64,000 nt of DNA from an uncultured Sulfurimonas sp. (GTDB taxonomy: Bacteria > Campylobacterota > Campylobacteria > Campylobacterales > Sulfurimonadaceae), in assembly GCF_963662755.1 (NCBI RefSeq), contig NZ_OY759725.1, positions 2,329,174 through 2,393,173 of the forward strand, read 5' to 3'. The notes below the pieces were generated by a model. That model did no database searches, was not told the origin of the DNA, and saw nothing but the letters and a program-made list of their open reading frames with translations. Shown here one piece after another: positions 48,901 through 57,287 of the stretch. The position numbers and the translations under genes are program-made. The first letter of the stretch is position 1. Every line of letters starts with the position of its first letter.

Positions 48901-49098
48901 AGTACATCAATGGTCATTTATAACAGTATGGGACAAAAGGTCAGGGAGCTTGTTTCCGGTGAACTTGAATCCGGTGTACATAACTTCGTTTGGGATGGAC
49001 GTAACGATAAAGGATTGACAGCAGGTACAGGGTTATATATTGCACAGCTCATTTCCGGAAAATATAAAGCAACCGTTAAGTTGACAATGGTAAAGTAG
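45994..49098 (+). CDS. BlaR1-type M56 sensor protease with PD40 propeller and FlgD-like tail, cassette 2
   Basis: An intact 1,034-residue protein. Two membrane helices (about 18-38 and 48-70) flank a basic loop (RKLIRKR). A polar loop (70-185) leads to a third helix, then the M56 protease domain with H293-E-L-A-H297 and NDFACDDYV. A fourth helix (about 405-425) is followed by a Glu/Asn/Thr-rich linker to about 620, a TolB/PD40-type propeller (620-925; VWSLDGNNIIISDKSYGIW, ARFSPDLTGICFS) and a tail (NFPNPFNISTTI, GQKVRELVSG, VWDGRNDKG). Positive-inside charges put the protease in the cytoplasm and the propeller outside, as in BlaR1. There is no penicillin-binding domain (no SxxK/KTG pattern seen). 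The usual glutamate three residues before ACD is aspartate. Confidence 0.88.
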   Translation: MNGTDMVSFLLTLSNRFVPVGLTIILQTTVIIAGGLFVRKLIRKRNAAFQSAVLRATLVVVLISPLVSLLIMHLGIFRIQIPMPELTGESRQMYEMQEKITQSIPGEITSVPAHLPAKRMSGADTAQNPSVKNENSRTLSQLQPQTHYNSTLNRTDNSSEKTPFSRNTESVDAIAPGDNGDAAGNLSLNPIIVLKVLFCVFTVLWIMFSIYYLLKSIIVSLCIVYIRQTASHAQKKYITLCNESAALLNMAAPPVLQHPVVRGTFVCGFFKPAIVLPYGTQQQFMATREVMLHELAHLARQDNLWNMVCQIVLILMPVQPLVSTLMKKISEVNDFACDDYVLTYGGNSKAYATQLFNISKTYSPGIPEAAIGSGIISNSSPLYERIERILDTTYIRIIKVRAFEIFSVIVFSFSSISLTGFVGFNGNHTNGNGKRKHQHFDEQYIERVITHVPANNLYQMTSIGDDETASGKLTRKNEPVRPETRQKTGKTVVEESNDYETISTGVSNADVVNNSLAVDSSPATVSDEPPDLTKNIHDVNLQQANEPVINTLYAQELTKQTSEAQNEADNAETGEFVEGRKESEVVFENADELQTPEITVDIAQIYSNTMSSSAISNENNSNTVLKVIDIVINYDFDNADLTDPEQKELYNMYLSLDNNKFYPVWSLDGNNIIISDKSYGIWRVPVQGGEPELIYRNEPVQYDNLTIRLTGIEPLCFSPGGQELTYKRYIIDEDMGTEVIVDNTTTPTSVTILNPVPVIETVDIETGRTQVLAKGAAYGRWNYDGSMFMYTRLDADSFKELMIRNVITGDEYPIDEFEATRMQMSPNDRYLMFNEDDIFMMPGTGGLKRFTVGKEVIFSDVSRDGHWILYTYQNSLYVYDTHKEEIIELYTARNTSPSWARFSPDLTGICFSLKNQDSNWQIYLYDFSEITETTNTAEEAVPVAFELKENFPNPFNISTTIQFTLPERMSTSMVIYNSMGQKVRELVSGELESGVHNFVWDGRNDKGLTAGTGLYIAQLISGKYKATVKLTMVK

Positions 49099-49202
49099 AA
49101 AATAAAGGAACATACAAAAATCAGATGAGATGTAATGAATGTTTGCCACGTATAATTGAATTCTCCTTTCTTTTTGTGATATAACGATCTGGAGGTAACA
49201 CT

Positions 49203-49226
49203 ATGAACCGTAAGAGAGATGACTGA
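49203..49226 (+). CDS. Seven-codon leader ORF before propeller gene 2
   Basis: GGAGG, seven bases, then ATG and MNRKRDD-stop, 66 bases before the propeller start. Length (24 bases), spacing and strength of the ribosome site match the cassette 1 leader, while the peptide differs. A TATAAT at 49,151 may be its -10. Confidence 0.35.
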   Translation: MNRKRDD

Positions 49227-49292
49227 CATGCAGAAAAATGTTGTGGTCGTACAGAAATTGTAAGCAAACAACTTTAAGCAGAGGTAAACGAA

Positions 49293-51554
49293 ATGAAAAA
49301 GACAAAATTATGTATTGCAGCGATAATAATCGTTGTATTTGCCGCTGCAGTGTATGCCGACGGATACATGAATATTTATCCCAACGGCAATAATGTCCGG
49401 GAAATGGTCTTTCAGGGCGATTATGCCTGGAGCGCAACAATCGGCAGTCTTGTTCGCTGGGACAAACGTGATGGGTCGTATATCCAGTACACCACGGAAA
49501 ACGGTCTGTTGAGCAATAATGTTTTAGACCTTGCGCTTGGTGGCAATGGTAAGCTGTGGATTGCTACTATGTCTGGTGTGAATGTATTCGATGGCCAGAA
49601 TTTTACGGATATAAGAACGGAAAACAGCGGTTTAATGAACAACACCGTTAGCAGCATAGCCCTGTCTGAAGACGGTGTGGTCTGGATAGGGACATCTATA
49701 GGAATATCCAAATTGGATGGCGATTCATGGGAAAGCTATTCTATCAATAATATGGTAACCGATCAGAGGGATAACGGATATATCTCCGATATTGTCATCG
49801 ATCATACCGGTGTCGTCTGGGCGCTTGTCTATAAGTATAATACCGGACCTGCGTCAAATATCAGAATATATCTGTCCAGTTTTGATGGCACCACATGGAC
49901 TGACCACAATGGTCCCGATGGTACGTTAAAAGCTCTGAATGTAAATGCAATAGCCGTTGATAGCAATAACGTTATCTGGGCGGCAACTCACGGCGATGAT
50001 GTATCCGGCCCGGTTTACACGTTCGATGGTGAGAAATGGACTGACACCGGCATCGGAGCCGCTCTTGACATTGATGTGGACGAGGACGGCACCGTTTACC
50101 TGGCGCGCGGTGATTTATGGAAATCGGGAAGTGATGATATATATATTACAACATTCGATGGCTCTTCATTTTCCGACATGCCCATGACGGATATTATCGG
50201 AACTCCGGTTTGGTCTTTTTCCCATGTATTCGTCGACGAACCCGGATCGTTTTGGTTTATGGCTGATTTCGGAGGTACCGCGAAAATACTTTATTCCTAC
50301 GATGGACAAAATATAAGTCAGCATTCAACCGTCGGCCCTTTAAGTTACATGGTAAATGAAATGGTCGTTGATGATTCGAATACCAAATGGCTTGCTACAA
50401 CCTACGGAATTTCAAAGTATGATGGGTTAGAATGGGAAAATATTATTTTTGATCCCCCATTCGGATATGGGGATAATTATACAATGATAATGAACTTTGC
50501 CAATAATATCAGGGATATTGCTGCCGATAAAGATGGATTCATCTGGTATGGAACCATATACGGCGCGAATAAGTTTGATGGAACAAATGTGACGTTATAT
50601 GGCAATGATACCGAAGGTATTGGAAAGATGGATTCCGGTGTGAGGCTTGTGGCTGTAGCTGATAATAATGATAAATGGTTTGTCGGTTATCATTCGCTCT
50701 TTCAGTATGACGGCGAAACATGGACATCATTCCCTCTCGGGGATTTTGAATTTACCGATTTTTCCTCGATGGTAGTCGACAAAAATAATGTAGTTTGGCT
50801 TGGTGTAGATTTAGAAAACGGGGAAAAGGTAAAACATGGTGTAATCAGTTTCGACGGTAAAACATGGACTTCCTATAACATCGATAACAGCCCGGTTAGG
50901 GGCAGACACGCGGTGATTGCCGTGGCAGAAGATAACACCAAGTGGATTGGAACCAGTGAAGGATACTATACCTTTGACGGCAGAACCTGGACTTCATACG
51001 AGGATGAAAAGAACGCCAGTTATCCCGATGGTCTGACCGGTGAAATTGCTATTGACAATGACGGGATAGTTTGGTTTATGGTACAAGGTTGCCTCCATTC
51101 TTTCGATGGCAGTTCATGGGATGATCACGGAAAAGAATTTTACGGGACCGCTTCCAGTTTTGTTATCGACCAATCCGATGAAATATGGATTGTTGCTTAT
51201 TCCGGCACAGGATATATCGGCAGTTTCAATAAAGCTTCAATCATGACCGATGTTGCGGAAATCGATGAAGTACCGAATTCGCTAGCAATAACCGGCAACT
51301 ACCCCAATCCTTTCAATCCGAACACAACGATTAATTTCACGATGAACACAGACGGCCTTACGTCGATTTCAATTTACAATATTATGGGCCAAAAGGTAAG
51401 AACACTTGCTGCTGAATTTATTTTGCAGGGGGTTCATAATGTAGTTTGGGACGGCCGTGATGACAGCGGCAGATTCGTTTCGTCAGGAACATACATATGT
51501 CGCTTAAAGAATGGAGAACAAGTGGCGACGAAGCGTATGATGCTGCTTAAGTAA
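49293..51554 (+). CDS. Secreted Reg_prop beta-propeller protein with FlgD-like tail, cassette 2
   Basis: An intact 753-residue exported protein. The signal peptide (about 1-22) ends VYAD. The mature part is about a dozen propeller blades of the two-component-regulator type (GKLWIATMSGVNVFDGQNF, GVVWIGTSIGISKLDGDSW, NNVVWLGVDLENG). It ends in NYPNPFNPNTTINF, GQKVRTLAAEF, VWDGRDDSGRFVSSGTY and a closing KRMMLLK. In hybrid kinases such blades sense polysaccharides; here no kinase is attached. The tail is the FlgD-like/type IX-like C-terminal domain of secreted FCB proteins. A strong terminator follows. It is the likely target of the cassette 2 repressor. Confidence 0.88.
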   Translation: MKKTKLCIAAIIIVVFAAAVYADGYMNIYPNGNNVREMVFQGDYAWSATIGSLVRWDKRDGSYIQYTTENGLLSNNVLDLALGGNGKLWIATMSGVNVFDGQNFTDIRTENSGLMNNTVSSIALSEDGVVWIGTSIGISKLDGDSWESYSINNMVTDQRDNGYISDIVIDHTGVVWALVYKYNTGPASNIRIYLSSFDGTTWTDHNGPDGTLKALNVNAIAVDSNNVIWAATHGDDVSGPVYTFDGEKWTDTGIGAALDIDVDEDGTVYLARGDLWKSGSDDIYITTFDGSSFSDMPMTDIIGTPVWSFSHVFVDEPGSFWFMADFGGTAKILYSYDGQNISQHSTVGPLSYMVNEMVVDDSNTKWLATTYGISKYDGLEWENIIFDPPFGYGDNYTMIMNFANNIRDIAADKDGFIWYGTIYGANKFDGTNVTLYGNDTEGIGKMDSGVRLVAVADNNDKWFVGYHSLFQYDGETWTSFPLGDFEFTDFSSMVVDKNNVVWLGVDLENGEKVKHGVISFDGKTWTSYNIDNSPVRGRHAVIAVAEDNTKWIGTSEGYYTFDGRTWTSYEDEKNASYPDGLTGEIAIDNDGIVWFMVQGCLHSFDGSSWDDHGKEFYGTASSFVIDQSDEIWIVAYSGTGYIGSFNKASIMTDVAEIDEVPNSLAITGNYPNPFNPNTTINFTMNTDGLTSISIYNIMGQKVRTLAAEFILQGVHNVVWDGRDDSGRFVSSGTYICRLKNGEQVATKRMMLLK

Positions 51555-51580
51555 CGCGGCCGTTTTTTTTCTTTCCCCGC

Positions 51581-51612
51581 AAAAGGCATCCTCAATCAGG
51601 ATGCCTTTTTTT
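51581..51612 (+). terminator. Rho-independent terminator ending cassette 2
   Basis: AAAAGGCATCC pairs with GGATGCCTTTT around TCAATCA and runs into seven T. The stem is the same as after cassette 1. Confidence 0.88.
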
Positions 51613-51736
51613 ATACGCTATATAGTATGCTCTTTTTTTTGCGTAGTTCAGTAAATAATATATTTTCCCGCGAAAGTAATTTTCGAATAATTTTTTACCA
51701 ATTGTTTTAACTAATTGTTTATTAAAGTATTATGTC

Positions 51737-51779
51737 TACTAAAAAAATACTTGACAATTATACGTAATGAAGTAAATTT
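51737..51779 (+). promoter_or_regulatory. Promoter of cassette 3 (blaI-3)
   Basis: TTGACA (51751-51756) with TAAATT at 51,773 (16-base spacing). TACTAAA starts 14 bases before the -35, a weak version of the TGGTAAA of the other cassettes; a clean TTTACCA lies further up at 51,694-51,700. This is the most diverged of the four promoters. Confidence 0.45.
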
Positions 51780-51816
51780 AATAAACAACGTCACGTTAAA
51801 TAAAAAGGAGGCAATT

Positions 51817-52188
51817 TTGACCGTTGCACAATTAGGGCGGATTCAGATGAGAATCATGCAGATAATTTGGGAGAAAAAAAGAGCCACTGCCCGTGAAATT
51901 TCAGATTCTTTGAATGAAGTTGAGCAGATAGCTCACAATAATGTTCAGTTGCTGATCAGGTCCCTTGAAAAAAAAGGACTTATCGATCATGATATCGATA
52001 ACAGAACCCACATCTACTTTCCGGTTGTAAAAGATAAAAAAATACTGAAAAGCTCGATTCATGAATTTATCAATACAATATTTGGCGGTTCGGTAGCAAA
52101 TCTGGTCTCATCGCTTGTAAAAAACAAATGTATTACCCGAAAAGAACTGAAAGATATATTCGAAATGCTGGATGACGAGGAAAAGTGA
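51817..52188 (+). CDS. BlaI/MecI-type winged-helix repressor, cassette 3
   Basis: A 123-residue repressor beginning at the TTG at 51817, five bases after a perfect AAGGAGG. An in-frame ATG at 51,715 lies upstream of the -35 and is not used. Motifs: QMRIMQIIWEKKRATAREISDSL, NVQLLIRSLEKKGLIDHDIDNRTHIYFPV. It is closest to the cassette 1 repressor. Its stop overlaps the GTG of the protease gene (GTGA). Confidence 0.92.
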   Translation: MTVAQLGRIQMRIMQIIWEKKRATAREISDSLNEVEQIAHNNVQLLIRSLEKKGLIDHDIDNRTHIYFPVVKDKKILKSSIHEFINTIFGGSVANLVSSLVKNKCITRKELKDIFEMLDDEEK

Positions 52189-55100
52189 CCGTGAAAGATC
52201 CCCTTGTTTTACAACAGATAATGACAGTGTCGAATCTTGTTGTATTGACAGGCCTGAATCTGTTTGTTCAGTCGACCATAATTCTGTTAACAGGTCTGGC
52301 AATCGACCGGTTGATATGTAAAAAAGGGGCTGCAGTTCAGTCCGTTGTATTACGCTTTTTCCTTGTCGCTGTTCTTCTGGGGCCGTTTGCATCGACCGGA
52401 TTCCGGTATTTCGGGATAAACCTTGTTACCATGAAAATCCCCGGACTACCTGCTTATTATTCTTCATCACATGAATCGACATCGTTATATGGTGATGATA
52501 TCTCTCAAAAACGTACTGTATCCGGAATTGAAACCGAACTACCGATAGCTCGTGGCAATGAATTGCCTCCGCCAGAGAATGTTCATCATGAAAAAAAAGG
52601 AAACCGTATCGGCGAACAACACGTTTCGCAAATCCCGGCAGAAAAACCGGTTGAAGTTCTGAAATCCGAAAATTCTCAGGTTATCATACACGCTCTACAC
52701 CAAAAAAATGTCACCGAATCCGCACAGGAATATAATCCCGGCAATAATGGTGCCCGTGGAGGCATCATAGCCCAGGAACACAGTAATAACCGGATTGATT
52801 TCATACCGTGGTTATATCTGGCGGGAACGGTTTTGTGGATTGTAAGCTCGTCGGTTTTAGCGTTTAAGTTATTGGGTGCGAGTTTATATGTATTCTATAT
52901 GCGGCGAACAATATTCCCGGCGAAACCCTGCTATCGAAAGATGTGCAAAATATTAGCCGGTGAGGTTGGTGTTAAGCCGCCGGAGGTTTTGCAAAGTCCT
53001 TACATAAAAACACCCCTTCTTGCGGGAGTTTTTCGTCCTGTCATAATAATGCCGATAAGCTCTGATGAAAATTCTTACCCATCACGAGAAATACTGCTGC
53101 ATGAGCTGTCACATCTAAAAAGGCATGACACATTTTGGAATTATCTCAGGCAGTTGGGAGTCACCGTATTGCCTTTTCAGCCGCTTTTATGGATACTCTC
53201 GCGACGTATTGAAGAAACCAGTGATTTTGTTTGTGATGATTTTGTCTTACAGCATTCTGCAAACCAGAAAAATTATGCTGTCGGACTTGCACGGATGGCG
53301 CTCCGTTATTTTCCGGAGAATACGGGATTATCGATAGGTGCGGGCTTTATATCGGTAACATCATCCCTGAAAAGAAGGATTTCAAGAATTCTCGATACAA
53401 CCCGTAGAATTTCTCTCATAGTTAGTGCCCGTACGGTTTTCAATGTTTCATTCCTTTGTGCTTTCACCACTTTTGTCAGCGGATTGATAGGCATTAAAGG
53501 CAATAATATGATTCACGAAAGTTATGCGTCGGAAACGAAACCCGGTGAAGACAAAAAGAAAACGGCATTCAAAGCTTATGAAACGGGAAAGACGGCACAG
53601 AATAAGTTCGCAGAGGCTAACCATGACAAAAAATCTCCGGTATCTCAAAATTCGGATATCATACAGGGAAAACGACCTGATAATGAAACAATTCCGGGCA
53701 GCGTGAACACGAAACAAGCCGATATCAAAGAGAACATGACCCGGCAAGATTTTGGGAATGAAAAAAATTATGCAGCCATGCCATTAGAATATACGCAACC
53801 TGCCCACGATGAAGCAGAACCGGATTTTTCCGGAACAATCGGCAAACCGATAACCGGAATTATCCCCGGAGAAGAATATGTTTTAGTTGACTCCGGGATG
53901 GAAAGTAACGTCGGTCAGCAGGAAGAAATATCTGCTGAAACCATACCGGAAGAAACGGGGAATAATATTAAAATAGCGGAAAATGAGGAAACCGCCGAAG
54001 CCTTTGTATTGACATCGCACATCGATTTTGAGATGACAGGTTCTACGGCACTCAGCAATAATGATATCAGTGAACTGGGTATGACTGCACTTGATATAAT
54101 CATTTCATATGATTACGAAAACGTCGACCGTAATGATTCGGTACAACGAAAACTGGCTGATATATATGGCTCATTAAGTTCAAGTAAAATGTATCCCGTG
54201 TGGTCGCCGGATGGTGATAAGATAGCATTCAACGATAAAGAATACGGTATATGGCTTGTTGATGCAAATGGAGGAGAACCGGAACTTCTTTATGAAAATT
54301 ACTACAGCCTGAAGTTTGGCAATTATCACCTGCATTACGGAGGATTGCAAACTATCGGTTTTTCTCCCGATGGGGAAGAGATCGCTTTTCTCAGGTATGA
54401 AATAGACACCGAATGGGGAACCTCAGTGAAACTGGATGAAACAGGCCTCTTTTATACAATCGAGTATCCTATGCCTGTCATCGAAAGCGTTAACATTACA
54501 TCGGGGGAAACAAGAGTGTTGTCCAAAGGTGGTATCACCGGGTGCTGGAGCCGCAGCGGTAAATATTTTGCCTATATCACTCAGGACATGAATCTCGGCA
54601 GGAAATTGTGGTTACATGATCTGGATACGGGTGAAATCCGCAAAATCGAATGTCTGCAGCCATCTAAAGTGCGCTTTTCCGAGGACGATTCCACCCTCTA
54701 TATATCCGAACAGGATGAAGACAATATACGAAGAGTATCCCGTATTTCGCTTTTGGACGGAGACACGGAAATTGTGCCGCTTCCTGAAAACTCATCGCTT
54801 GCCGATGTCTCGGCGGACGGAAGGCGGATTCTGTTTGTCGATTGGTCGGCCAATTTGCAGCAGTTTATTTTTGATATGCAAACCGGCGAAATCATTGATG
54901 TTTTTCCCTCGGAGAAATATTCGACAACATGGGGAATGTTCTCACCCGACGGAACAAAAATATGCCTGAATTTCCTCGAAAGTTATCAGGGCGAACCCGT
55001 ATGGAAAATGTACATTCATGACCTTGATCTCCCGGCGGAAAAAGCCACAGATATCGATGCGGATATACCTGTACCCTTTGCACTCAAAGGCAATTTCCCG

Positions 55101-55349
55101 AATCCCTTTAATATGGCGACTACTATCGATTATTCGGTCCCGGAAAGCGGATATGTCAGCCTGACTGTCTATAACATCACGGGACAAAAAGTACGTGAAC
55201 TGGTTGCTCAGGATATGGATGCGGGTATACATCATGTACTATGGGACGGGCGCGATGACCGTGGGGAAAAGGTTTCATCAGGAACTTATTTGACGACATT
55301 AACAGCCGGCAATCAGGTTAAAATGCATAAAATGATGATGGTGAAATAG
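52185..55349 (+). CDS. BlaR1-type M56 sensor protease with PD40 propeller and FlgD-like tail, cassette 3
   Basis: An intact 1,054-residue protein from a GTG coupled to blaI-3. It has two N-terminal helices, a polar loop of about 125 residues, a third helix, then the M56 domain with H306-E-L-S-H310 and SDFVCDDFV. A fourth helix (NVSFLCAFTTFVSG) is followed by an acidic low-complexity linker (about 445-640), a PD40 propeller (VWSPDGDKIAFNDKEYGIW, GFSPDGEEIAFLRYE, MFSPDGTKICLNF) and the tail (NFPNPFNMATTIDY, GQKVRELVAQ, WDGRDDRGEKVSSGTY). The membrane/protease half closely resembles cassette 1. Two PD40 proteins and a lipoprotein follow. Confidence 0.88.
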   Translation: MTVKDPLVLQQIMTVSNLVVLTGLNLFVQSTIILLTGLAIDRLICKKGAAVQSVVLRFFLVAVLLGPFASTGFRYFGINLVTMKIPGLPAYYSSSHESTSLYGDDISQKRTVSGIETELPIARGNELPPPENVHHEKKGNRIGEQHVSQIPAEKPVEVLKSENSQVIIHALHQKNVTESAQEYNPGNNGARGGIIAQEHSNNRIDFIPWLYLAGTVLWIVSSSVLAFKLLGASLYVFYMRRTIFPAKPCYRKMCKILAGEVGVKPPEVLQSPYIKTPLLAGVFRPVIIMPISSDENSYPSREILLHELSHLKRHDTFWNYLRQLGVTVLPFQPLLWILSRRIEETSDFVCDDFVLQHSANQKNYAVGLARMALRYFPENTGLSIGAGFISVTSSLKRRISRILDTTRRISLIVSARTVFNVSFLCAFTTFVSGLIGIKGNNMIHESYASETKPGEDKKKTAFKAYETGKTAQNKFAEANHDKKSPVSQNSDIIQGKRPDNETIPGSVNTKQADIKENMTRQDFGNEKNYAAMPLEYTQPAHDEAEPDFSGTIGKPITGIIPGEEYVLVDSGMESNVGQQEEISAETIPEETGNNIKIAENEETAEAFVLTSHIDFEMTGSTALSNNDISELGMTALDIIISYDYENVDRNDSVQRKLADIYGSLSSSKMYPVWSPDGDKIAFNDKEYGIWLVDANGGEPELLYENYYSLKFGNYHLHYGGLQTIGFSPDGEEIAFLRYEIDTEWGTSVKLDETGLFYTIEYPMPVIESVNITSGETRVLSKGGITGCWSRSGKYFAYITQDMNLGRKLWLHDLDTGEIRKIECLQPSKVRFSEDDSTLYISEQDEDNIRRVSRISLLDGDTEIVPLPENSSLADVSADGRRILFVDWSANLQQFIFDMQTGEIIDVFPSEKYSTTWGMFSPDGTKICLNFLESYQGEPVWKMYIHDLDLPAEKATDIDADIPVPFALKGNFPNPFNMATTIDYSVPESGYVSLTVYNITGQKVRELVAQDMDAGIHHVLWDGRDDRGEKVSSGTYLTTLTAGNQVKMHKMMMVK

Positions 55350-55591
55350 CATGAGTACGGTTACTAACACATACGAAGTCGGGAAAATCTTCATCATTGA
55401 CGAATTATAGATGATAACGATTAATAAATTTTCTCCCATTGAAAACATATCTGAAAAAACTGACACGAAGGAGGGAATTGACGGATCACACGGTTTAAAA
55501 GTTATTTTGCGCCGAATGCGCAGTTACCATAGACTGCTCTCCCATCATTCGATTCACGTCACAACGAGCAGATACTTGAAAGGACTTAACT

Positions 55592-57142
55592 ATGAAACGC
55601 TCATATTCTTTTTTGCTAATATCGGTACTGATTTTTATGACTTTCGGAACCGCGTCTGCACAGATTATTCCGGGAAGCAGTTCAACCTATATTCAGGGAA
55701 CCGATTGGTCGCCTGACGGAAAGTTTATTACGTATGGCGCAGGATCATGGGATACCGGATATGATATAATGCTTATTTCCATTGAAGGCGGGGTACCGGT
55801 AAATCTCACCGAAAATGAGGTGAAAATAAGCGTGAAACCGGAATTTACTCCTGATGGTACAGAAGTTATATATAACCGGTGGCCTTTCAGAAAAGGTGTG
55901 TATCCATCCCCGTTTCCGACAGACCTGACCATAGAAGCGATAAACATAAAAACGCGAGAAACACGGATTTTGGTTGATCAGGGAGAAAATGCAAGTTTCA
56001 GCGCCGACGGAACGAAAATAGTATATGCCAAATCTTTGACAGGTCATATATACGGAGTATATGATTTTCTGGCCGGGAAAGAAACAGAGTACGACCTTAC
56101 TGATTTATTTCAGTCAGAGAGATATGCCTTTTCAGGAGTTCCCGAATTGAGCCCGGATAATAAGTACTTTCTCACAAGCGGCACTACGGATAAGGATTTT
56201 ATCATTCATGGCGGACCTCCCCAAATTTATGCTGACGGAGAAATTGAAGGACTTGACTACGATAATAACCAGTTAATGAAATTTTACCGTGTGTCTCTTG
56301 ATACCGGTGCAGCAGAACTTTTCGATATCGGAGAATATGCCTACTATGATCCGAAATTTTCTCCCGACGGCACAAAACTTCTCTGTACACGGTATGATTA
56401 CAATAATTTTGAATTTGTCTATTTGTTTGAATATTTTACCGACTGGTCGATACCGGAAAACTGGTATATCAAAGATCCTGATTCCGGTGAGTTTGTCCCT
56501 ATTACACTGGAAAACTTCTATTATGTCGATGAACCGCAGGTAGTTTACGAGAAAATCAGAGACGGTGTTTATTTTACTATCGAGAGTATGGGTAAAAAAG
56601 CCCCGAAAAAGATCGGAATCTGGGAGATCACACGTGAAGTTATCATATACGATCTTATTACCGGTGAAGTGACAAAAGTCGGAGATCCGGACCATTATGA
56701 TTCATATTACGGAAGCTGGTCTCCGGATGGCACCAAAGTCTGCTATGTCCGTAACGATGAGGATGTTTCATATCTGTACATATATGACGTCCTGAATGGT
56801 ACATATAAAGTTGTTTTCGCCGATGGAGAAACCGGACCTACGGCAGTTGATGATACCGAACCCACGAGTTTTACTCTTTTAAGTAATTATCCGAATCCGT
56901 TTAATCCGACAACGACTATCGAGTTCTCACTGCCCTTACAGGGAAATGTCGATATTGTCATCTACAATGTAATGGGGCAGAAAGTCAGGGAACTCCTCTC
57001 TGAGCACATGAACCAGGGCACCCACTCGGTGGTCTGGAACGGCCGTGACGACTCCGGTACAGCTGTTTCGTCAGGGGTATATCTGTGCCGTCTAAAGATG
57101 GATAAACAGATAGCGACGAGACGGATGATGTTGCTCAGGTAA
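55592..57142 (+). CDS. Secreted TolB/PD40-type propeller protein with FlgD-like tail (first of pair)
   Basis: A 516-residue exported protein with a signal peptide ending TASAQ. At least six PD40 blades are visible (DWSPDGKFITYG, EFTPDGTEVIYN, SFSADGTKIVYAK, KFSPDGTKLLCTR, SWSPDGTKVCYVR), then the tail NYPNPFNPTTTIEF, GQKVRELLSEH, VWNGRDDSGTAVSSGVY. The blades are of the same class as the propellers fused to the upstream M56 protease, so sensor and secreted protein share both domains. AAAGGA precedes the ATG. The 240-base gap upstream contains a possible six-codon leader (TTG at 55,478) close behind GGAGG. Confidence 0.85.
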   Translation: MKRSYSFLLISVLIFMTFGTASAQIIPGSSSTYIQGTDWSPDGKFITYGAGSWDTGYDIMLISIEGGVPVNLTENEVKISVKPEFTPDGTEVIYNRWPFRKGVYPSPFPTDLTIEAINIKTRETRILVDQGENASFSADGTKIVYAKSLTGHIYGVYDFLAGKETEYDLTDLFQSERYAFSGVPELSPDNKYFLTSGTTDKDFIIHGGPPQIYADGEIEGLDYDNNQLMKFYRVSLDTGAAELFDIGEYAYYDPKFSPDGTKLLCTRYDYNNFEFVYLFEYFTDWSIPENWYIKDPDSGEFVPITLENFYYVDEPQVVYEKIRDGVYFTIESMGKKAPKKIGIWEITREVIIYDLITGEVTKVGDPDHYDSYYGSWSPDGTKVCYVRNDEDVSYLYIYDVLNGTYKVVFADGETGPTAVDDTEPTSFTLLSNYPNPFNPTTTIEFSLPLQGNVDIVIYNVMGQKVRELLSEHMNQGTHSVVWNGRDDSGTAVSSGVYLCRLKMDKQIATRRMMLLR

Positions 57143-57175
57143 TTTCCACTAACCTTAAAAAACGGTAAGATATTA

Positions 57176-57221
57176 CAGTCGGTATCCGTTATTAAAAATC
57201 CTCGACGACAGATACCGACTG
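57176..57221 (+). terminator. Long-stem inverted repeat between the paired PD40 genes
   Basis: CAGTCGGTATC (57176-57186) pairs perfectly with GATACCGACTG (57211-57221) across a 24-base loop. There is no T-tract, so it may be an RNA stability or attenuation element rather than a terminator. Confidence 0.4.
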
Positions 57222-57287
57222 CATGAGATATTATTTTGTCAAATCATTCAAAATTAACTATGAAATATTCTATATGTGGAGTTGTAC

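Noticed and set aside
51715..51816. An ATG start for the cassette 3 repressor 102 bases upstream
   Set aside because: It lies before the -35 element; the TTG at 51817 has a perfect AAGGAGG.
55411..55716. A plus-strand frame of 101 residues before the first PD40 gene
   Set aside because: It overlaps the signal peptide of the strong downstream gene in another frame and shows no domain.
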